7,818 nt of DNA from JBOHER01 sp050701115 (lineage in GTDB: Bacteria > Actinomycetota > Actinomycetes > Mycobacteriales > Pseudonocardiaceae), in contig JBOHER010000219.1 in NCBI GenBank assembly GCA_050701115.1, positions 1 to 7,818 on the forward strand. The letters are read 5' to 3'. Below the pieces are notes generated by a model that was given only the letters and a program-made list of their open reading frames with translations, had not been told where the DNA came from and ran no database searches. The translations under genes and the position numbers were made by a program. This document shows positions 5,190-7,818 of this stretch, in pieces (positions within the stretch are counted from its first letter, which is position 1; each line of letters starts with the position of its first letter).

Positions 5190-6056
5190 ATGGCCACCGA
5201 GAACAACGGCGCGGGGTTAACCAAGCGCACCGTGCGTACCCGCCGGATCCGCTTCGACTATCCCACCGGGTCGCTCGACCGGCATTACGTACAGGGCGAC
5301 CTGGTCATGAGTCACGTCGTCGCGGTGCTTTCCGCGACGTTTCCCGAAGGCGAGGATTTCTTCGTCCGGTCGGTGCGCCACTACGCCGACCAGGTCACCG
5401 AGCCCGAACTCAAGGCGCAGGTCGGCGGCTTCATCGGCCAGGAAGTGACACACGGACGCGAACACAGGGCACTCAACGAACGCCTGCGGCAGATGGGCTA
5501 TCCCACCCGACTGGTGGATCGGCTGGTCCGTCACGGGCTGGCCGCGCACGAACGGCTCCTCGGGCCGATGACTTCACTCGCCGCAACCGCGGCGCTGGAG
5601 CACTACACCGCGACGCTCGCCGAGACGCTGCTCAGCGATCAGCGCGCCCGGGATCTGCTCGGCTCTACCGAGGTACGCGCGATGCTGCTCTGGCATGCCG
5701 TCGAGGAGTCCGAGCACAAGGCAGTGGCGTTCGACGTCTACCGCGTCGCGGGTGGAACCGAGCGCCGACGGATCGCGACGATGCGCTGGATGTCGTTGCT
5801 GTTCCTGATCGGCGTCATCGGACTCACCTTCGTCTCGCTGCTCGGCGATCGCGCCGCCTACAACCCGGTCCGCCTGCTGCGCAGCCTCGCCGCGTTGCGC
5901 CACTCACCGTTCCTCCAGCCGATCGTGCTACGCCGACTCCGTGCGTACAACAGGGTCGGGTTCCACCCCGACGACAACGACAACACCGCACTGCTCGAGC
6001 ACTGGACCGCCGAACTGTTCGGCACGCACGGCCAGCTCACCGACCATCTCCGTTGA
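5190..6056 (+). CDS. Predicted metal-dependent hydrolase, COG3687 / Metal_hydrol (PF10118) family
   Basis: A 288-residue protein of the family annotated as 'predicted metal-dependent hydrolase', whose fold and motifs are ferritin-like with a probable di-metal centre; no reaction is established to my knowledge. Motifs in order: RHYVQGD (31-37), FPEGEDFFVRSVRHY (51-65, with E55), FIGQEVTHGREHRALN (81-96; E85, H88, E91, H92), LEHYTATLAE (136-145; E137, H138) and WHAVEESEHKAVAFDVY (168-184; E172, E175, H176). The repeated E-x-x-H spacing across several helices supports carboxylate/histidine metal binding. Residues 200-218 (WMSLLFLIGVIGLTFVSLL) form one hydrophobic segment, suggesting membrane association. 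The AraC regulator is divergent and probably controls it; the helical hypothetical gene is convergent, 42 bp away, with no strong terminator hairpin in the gap. All putative ligands are present, so it looks intact. Confidence 0.88.
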   Translation: MATENNGAGLTKRTVRTRRIRFDYPTGSLDRHYVQGDLVMSHVVAVLSATFPEGEDFFVRSVRHYADQVTEPELKAQVGGFIGQEVTHGREHRALNERLRQMGYPTRLVDRLVRHGLAAHERLLGPMTSLAATAALEHYTATLAETLLSDQRARDLLGSTEVRAMLLWHAVEESEHKAVAFDVYRVAGGTERRRIATMRWMSLLFLIGVIGLTFVSLLGDRAAYNPVRLLRSLAALRHSPFLQPIVLRRLRAYNRVGFHPDDNDNTALLEHWTAELFGTHGQLTDHLR

Positions 6057-6098
6057 CCGTCGATCGGCATTCACGACTCGAGGAGGCCGAACGTCGTA

Positions 6099-7133
6099 CT
6101 ACCTTGCCGCCGCGAGCATCCGCAAGACGGTGTCAGAGTGGAAGAACGGCTCCAGGCGGCGGCGGATCAGTTCGGCGAGTTGCCCGTCCTTGTTCAGGGC
6201 TTCGACGACTGCCGGTGCGTAGCGCTGGACCTCTGTCACCAGGTCGTCCCGGCTGAGCCCGAGCTCGGTCAGCAGCGCGGAAACCTGATGCGAACCGTAG
6301 GAGTCGAAGAACACGTCGATGCCCGCGCCGAGCAGTTCGCGGAAGTAGTCGGTGTTGCGCAGGATCAACCAGATCTCGTAGCCGATCGACGCGAGCTCGC
6401 GGAGGTCGTCCTGGTTCAGGTAGTTCTTCAGCCCGCTGATCTTGTCCTCGGCGTGCAGATCCCAGACCTCCATCGCCGCGTCGTGCAGGGGTGCCTCCCG
6501 CATGGTGTGGCGGATCGCGGTGCTCACCCGGCGGAGCGCGAGCTGTGCACCTTTTCCTGCCATGTCGCCGACGAACTGGTCGAGGTGCCGTGACGTCGCG
6601 CCGCGCACCCGGTTGGCCGCGCGCTCGCCCACCGACAGCAGGGACGCGACGCCGGGAACCCGCTCGGCGAACTCCCGGTTCTGCTGCATGACGTCGGACA
6701 CGAGCTTGGTCACAAACCACGACGCCACAGTGGCGACCACCGGGCTTTCGGTCAGCCGCCTGAGCACCTCCTCGTGCAGGTGCCGCATGCTGATCACCTT
6801 GCGCACGAGCTCCTGCACCTGGTCGCGGTCGATCACCTCACCGAGGTGGTGCTCGTCGTTGGCCGTGAGCTGATAGATCGCGTCGGCGATGTCGGCGACC
6901 ATGGGCTCGATCACCACGCTGCCGCCGGCCTGGTCGAGGATCTTGTACGTCGTCGCCTTGACCTGTTCGCGGTCGACGAGATCGGCCACCACCGTTGTCT
7001 CGGCTACGGCCAGCAGGTCGTCGACATCCCTGGCCACCACCTCGGCCAGGCGGTCCCCGGACACTTCCGTGAGGATGAACTCGACCTGCGCGTCGAGCAG
7101 CCGATTCGCGAGATCAGTCGGTTCCGTCTTCAT
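6099..7133 (-). CDS. Conserved-looking all-helical hypothetical protein
   Basis: I do not recognise this 344-residue protein. It starts MKTEPTDLANRLLDAQVEFI, has no signal peptide and no clear membrane span, and consists almost wholly of amphipathic helices rich in E, D, R, L, V and A. Notable segments are a repeated acidic 'DRLAEVVARDVDDLLAVAE' / 'DREQVK' region (about 27-58), an aromatic HxxDAAMEVWDLHAEDKISG stretch (about 216-236), IGYEIWLILRNTDYFRELLGAGID (about 250-273), and a closing RRRLEPFFHSDTVLRMLAAAR. Codon use matches the neighbours and the frame is intact. GAGG lies 4 nt before the ATG. It is convergent with the COG3687 gene and downstream, on the same strand, of the HNH gene, 102 bp away. 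Its organisation suggests a cytosolic or peripheral protein; no function can be assigned. Confidence 0.8.
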   Translation of the reverse strand: MKTEPTDLANRLLDAQVEFILTEVSGDRLAEVVARDVDDLLAVAETTVVADLVDREQVKATTYKILDQAGGSVVIEPMVADIADAIYQLTANDEHHLGEVIDRDQVQELVRKVISMRHLHEEVLRRLTESPVVATVASWFVTKLVSDVMQQNREFAERVPGVASLLSVGERAANRVRGATSRHLDQFVGDMAGKGAQLALRRVSTAIRHTMREAPLHDAAMEVWDLHAEDKISGLKNYLNQDDLRELASIGYEIWLILRNTDYFRELLGAGIDVFFDSYGSHQVSALLTELGLSRDDLVTEVQRYAPAVVEALNKDGQLAELIRRRLEPFFHSDTVLRMLAAAR

Positions 7134-7235
7134 GCCGCCTCATTCCGGTAGGGGATCGAGGTGCACTATGCCAGCGACGAGGAGGAAGCCGCGGACGAGG
7201 ATGCCGGGTTCATCGGGTCGCGATCGAACAAGCGC

Positions 7236-7818
7236 TCACTGGGTGAAGGTCGAGGACGTCGACGTCCTACCCGCGGCTACCGGCTGAGACTCCGTGCGGC
7301 GGCCAGGGAGCCAGAGCGACCGTGGACTGTCCTGTGTGGATGGTGGCGGGGGTTCGATGATCGGGTCGCGGGTTTTGGTGTAGGTGCGGCCGGTGGGGGT
7401 GGTCATCGTGCCGATGCCGGTGGCGGGGTCGTAGTCCAAGGTCCAACCGGGCTGGCCCTTGAGGTAGTGGTCGCGTTCGCATTTGGGACCGAGGTTGCCC
7501 TCGGCCGTCACCCCGTGTTTGTGCCACTCGGTCAGATGGTCGGCGTCGCAGTATCGGGCGCTGCGGTGACAGCTGGGCGTGGTGCATTCGCGGTCGCGGA
7601 CGGCGATGAATTCGCGGAGGGTTTTGCTGGGTTTTCGGCGGGTACGACCCAGTTCGCGGACGGCACCGGTGGCGGGATCGGTGATAACTTTGCGGAGCAT
7701 GCTGCCCGGGTTGGTCATCATCTCCCGCCCGATCGCCGCGGGGAGCGGCCCGTAGCCGTCCAGGACGCATCCTTGGTCGGACATGGTCAGGGCGGTGTCG
7801 ACGGGCATATGGACGTAG
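7236..7818 (-). CDS. HNH endonuclease-domain protein of the 13E12/DUF222 type, C-terminal part; 5' end beyond the window
   Basis: The visible 193 codons are the C-terminal part of a DUF222-HNH (REP13E12-like) protein. The frame stays open to the edge, with Tyr-Val-His preceding the first Met at 7808, so that Met is probably internal; full-length members are usually 400-500 residues. Counting from that Met: DGYGPLPAAIGREM (17-30), TDPATGAVRELGRTRRKP (43-60), and the HNH core CTTPSCHRSARYCDADHLTEW (75-95; D90, H91), GNLGPKC (104-110, N105) and RDHYLKG (112-118, H114), with cysteines 75, 80 and 110 as likely structural zinc ligands. The core is complete, so nuclease activity is plausible. The last 40 residues are Pro/Ser/Thr-rich and unconserved. 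These genes occur in many copies in actinobacterial genomes and are often viewed as mobile or repeated; their role is unknown. The ribosome-binding site and promoter lie outside the window. Confidence 0.88.
   Translation of the reverse strand, partial: YVHMPVDTALTMSDQGCVLDGYGPLPAAIGREMMTNPGSMLRKVITDPATGAVRELGRTRRKPSKTLREFIAVRDRECTTPSCHRSARYCDADHLTEWHKHGVTAEGNLGPKCERDHYLKGQPGWTLDYDPATGIGTMTTPTGRTYTKTRDPIIEPPPPSTQDSPRSLWLPGRRTESQPVAAGRTSTSSTFTQ
7253..7268. repeat. 16-bp perfect palindrome within the HNH gene 3' end
   Basis: AGGACGTCGACGTCCT is its own reverse complement. It lies in the Ser/Thr-rich, unconserved last codons of the HNH gene. It could be a binding or recombination site, but a palindrome this length is only mildly unexpected by chance in several kilobases of GC-rich DNA. 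Confidence 0.5.

Noticed and set aside
6057..6098. Terminator between the convergent COG3687 and hypothetical genes
   Set aside because: Only 5-bp arms with 15-17-nt loops (ACGAC/GTCGT, TCGGC/GCCGA) can be found; too weak to call.
6138..7151. Plus-strand open frames opposite the helical hypothetical gene
   Set aside because: The minus-strand frame covers the whole region in one piece with a ribosome-binding site and coherent helical protein; the plus frames are broken and overlapping.
1..7818. tRNA, rRNA, CRISPR array, insertion sequence or prophage attachment site
   Set aside because: No cloverleaf-like segment, regularly spaced repeats, transposase or integrase gene, or long terminal repeats were seen.

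Overview
The window is high-GC DNA with actinobacterial codon usage. Gene content (a VapBC pair, a 13E12/DUF222-type HNH protein, an AraC regulator with an arabinose-binding-type N-terminus, a COG3687 'metal-dependent hydrolase') fits a mycolic-acid-type or pseudonocardial actinomycete such as Amycolatopsis, Rhodococcus, Mycobacterium or Gordonia. The genus cannot be fixed from the sequence alone.

Layout. (1) 1-1790, + strand: the last 23 codons of what looks like a zinc-dependent alcohol dehydrogenase, followed 67 bp later by a complete but divergent GroEL paralogue without the usual GGM or His-rich tail and without groES or a CIRCE element. From memory, alcohol dehydrogenase followed by a specialised GroEL is the 3' end of the propane/acetone/phenol diiron monooxygenase clusters (mimABCD...mimG, prmABCD...). 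The window therefore probably begins just inside the tail of such a cluster. (2) 1791-1984: GC-rich hairpins that probably end the operon, then a promoter-like segment. (3) 1985-2655: a VapB/VapC-type toxin-antitoxin pair overlapping by 4 nt; the antitoxin has no ribosome-binding site and is probably leaderless. (4) 2719-3969: a 64-residue four-cysteine protein (- strand) divergent from a LysR regulator (+ strand), with a palindromic candidate operator between them. (5) 4029-6056: an AraC-family regulator (- strand) divergent from a ferritin-like, probably metal-binding COG3687 protein (+ strand). (6) 6099-7133: a 344-residue all-helical protein of unknown function (- strand), convergent with the COG3687 gene. 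(7) 7236-7818: the C-terminal part of an HNH endonuclease-domain protein (- strand), running off the right edge.

How the genes work together. The dehydrogenase and chaperonin form one functional unit: the chaperonin presumably folds the monooxygenase encoded upstream, and the dehydrogenase oxidises the alcohol produced. The other blocks look like independent transcription units, two of them regulator/target divergent pairs. I found no tRNA, rRNA, CRISPR array, insertion sequence or replication origin. No gene-free stretch exceeds about 200 bp.
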